64,000 nt of DNA from Vitrella brassicaformis (taxonomy: Eukaryota; Sar; Vitrellaceae): positions 78,114 to 142,113 of the forward strand of contig CDMY01000227.1 of the NCBI GenBank assembly GCA_001179505.1, written 5' to 3'. The position numbers were made by a program, and so were the translations under genes. The notes under the pieces were generated by a model that ran no database searches, was not told where the DNA came from, and saw only the letters and a program-made list of their open reading frames with translations. Position 1 is the stretch's first letter; each line of letters begins with the position of its first letter. This document shows, piece by piece, positions 63,663 to 64,000 of the stretch.

Positions 63663-63892
63663 CTACGAAATGCCTAGTTTCTGCAAGGCATCCACAAAGT
63701 CCTGTCGCTGGAACACACCGCTCTGGCGCAACCAGTCGCCCATGTGCTGCAGAAACCAACCAACCAACCAGCACACAAAACCACCACACATAACAACACA
63801 ACACAGACAGGCCTCTGAGTGAGTGAGTGGCTCATCTCTTCCCACCTCACCTCTCGCATGATGCCGTAGCCCATCCCTCCAGCGGACATGCC
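63663..63892 (-). CDS. C-terminal end of an unknown gene, cut near the window edge
   Basis: Two exons join in phase: 63892-63851 (GMSAGGMGYGIMRE) and 63746-63663 (HMGDWLRQSGVFQRQDFVDA, ending LQKLGIS and a stop). The upstream exon has a good acceptor at 63893-63894, so the gene continues to the right, into or beyond the poly-C run. The helical end with alternating Leu/Phe is too short to assign. Confidence 0.6.
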
Positions 63893-63963
63893 CTACAGAC
63901 AGACAGACAGAGGCGCACCCCACACGCGCATTCAACACACACATGTCTGTGTGTCGCCCTGTC

Positions 63964-63964
<1 letters not shown>

Positions 63965-63999
<35 letters not shown>
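63965..63999. repeat. Poly-C tract of 35 bases
   Basis: Thirty-five consecutive C end the window. It resembles the poly-G that borders the gap at 45907 and may mark another assembly break just outside. Confidence 0.98.
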
Positions 64000-64000
64000 A

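Overview
The window is nuclear DNA of an intron-rich, GC-rich eukaryote, most likely a photosynthetic alveolate; a chromerid alga such as Vitrella brassicaformis is my best guess. It carries H2A.Z, PIG-O, aprataxin, ETHE1 and a NEK kinase, all broken by many short introns of about 40-150 bases. Several proteins begin with a signal peptide followed by a Ser/Ala/Arg-rich stretch, the style of leader used for complex plastids. Introns and intergenic DNA are full of TG/CA, TGGA and GACA microsatellites. I see no transposon, CRISPR array, rRNA or tRNA. Two 300-N scaffold gaps lie at 14703-15002 and 45907-46206, and the window ends in a 35-base poly-C run.

Layout, left to right: ABCC transporter (-, cut by the left edge); NB-ARC/zinc-finger/transmembrane protein (+); unknown protein interrupted by a gap (-); diacylglycerol-kinase-like lipid kinase (+); Rdx (SelW-like)/EF-hand/MSP protein resembling the nephrocystin-4 C-terminus (-); NEK kinase with eight EF-hands (+); four-helix membrane protein (-); aprataxin (+); GPI ethanolamine-phosphate transferase PIG-O (-); histone H2A.Z (+); TruA pseudouridine synthase (-); major facilitator transporter (-); secreted unknown (+); membrane protein with an F-box-like segment (-); ETHE1 persulfide dioxygenase (+); glutaminase-A-like enzyme (-); BAR protein with NPF motifs and polyglutamine (-); quinone oxidoreductase-like MDR protein (+); and the 3' end of one more gene (-).

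Organisation is the strongest global signal. Orientation alternates almost perfectly: of 18 junctions, 8 are head-to-head, 8 tail-to-tail and only 2 tandem. Every head-to-head gap is short (168-399 bases) and so is a candidate bidirectional promoter. Most tail-to-tail gaps are long (0.6-2.2 kb) and hold microsatellites. Four of the eight head-to-head gaps contain the same exact 11-mer, TGCGAGCTTAG, which I did not find elsewhere in the window by eye.

The most unusual proteins are the NLR-like NB-ARC fusion and the head-to-head pair of a nephrocystin-4-like protein with a NEK kinase, two families that act together at animal cilia. Exon coordinates come from splice-site and reading-frame reasoning alone; no transcript or homology search was available.
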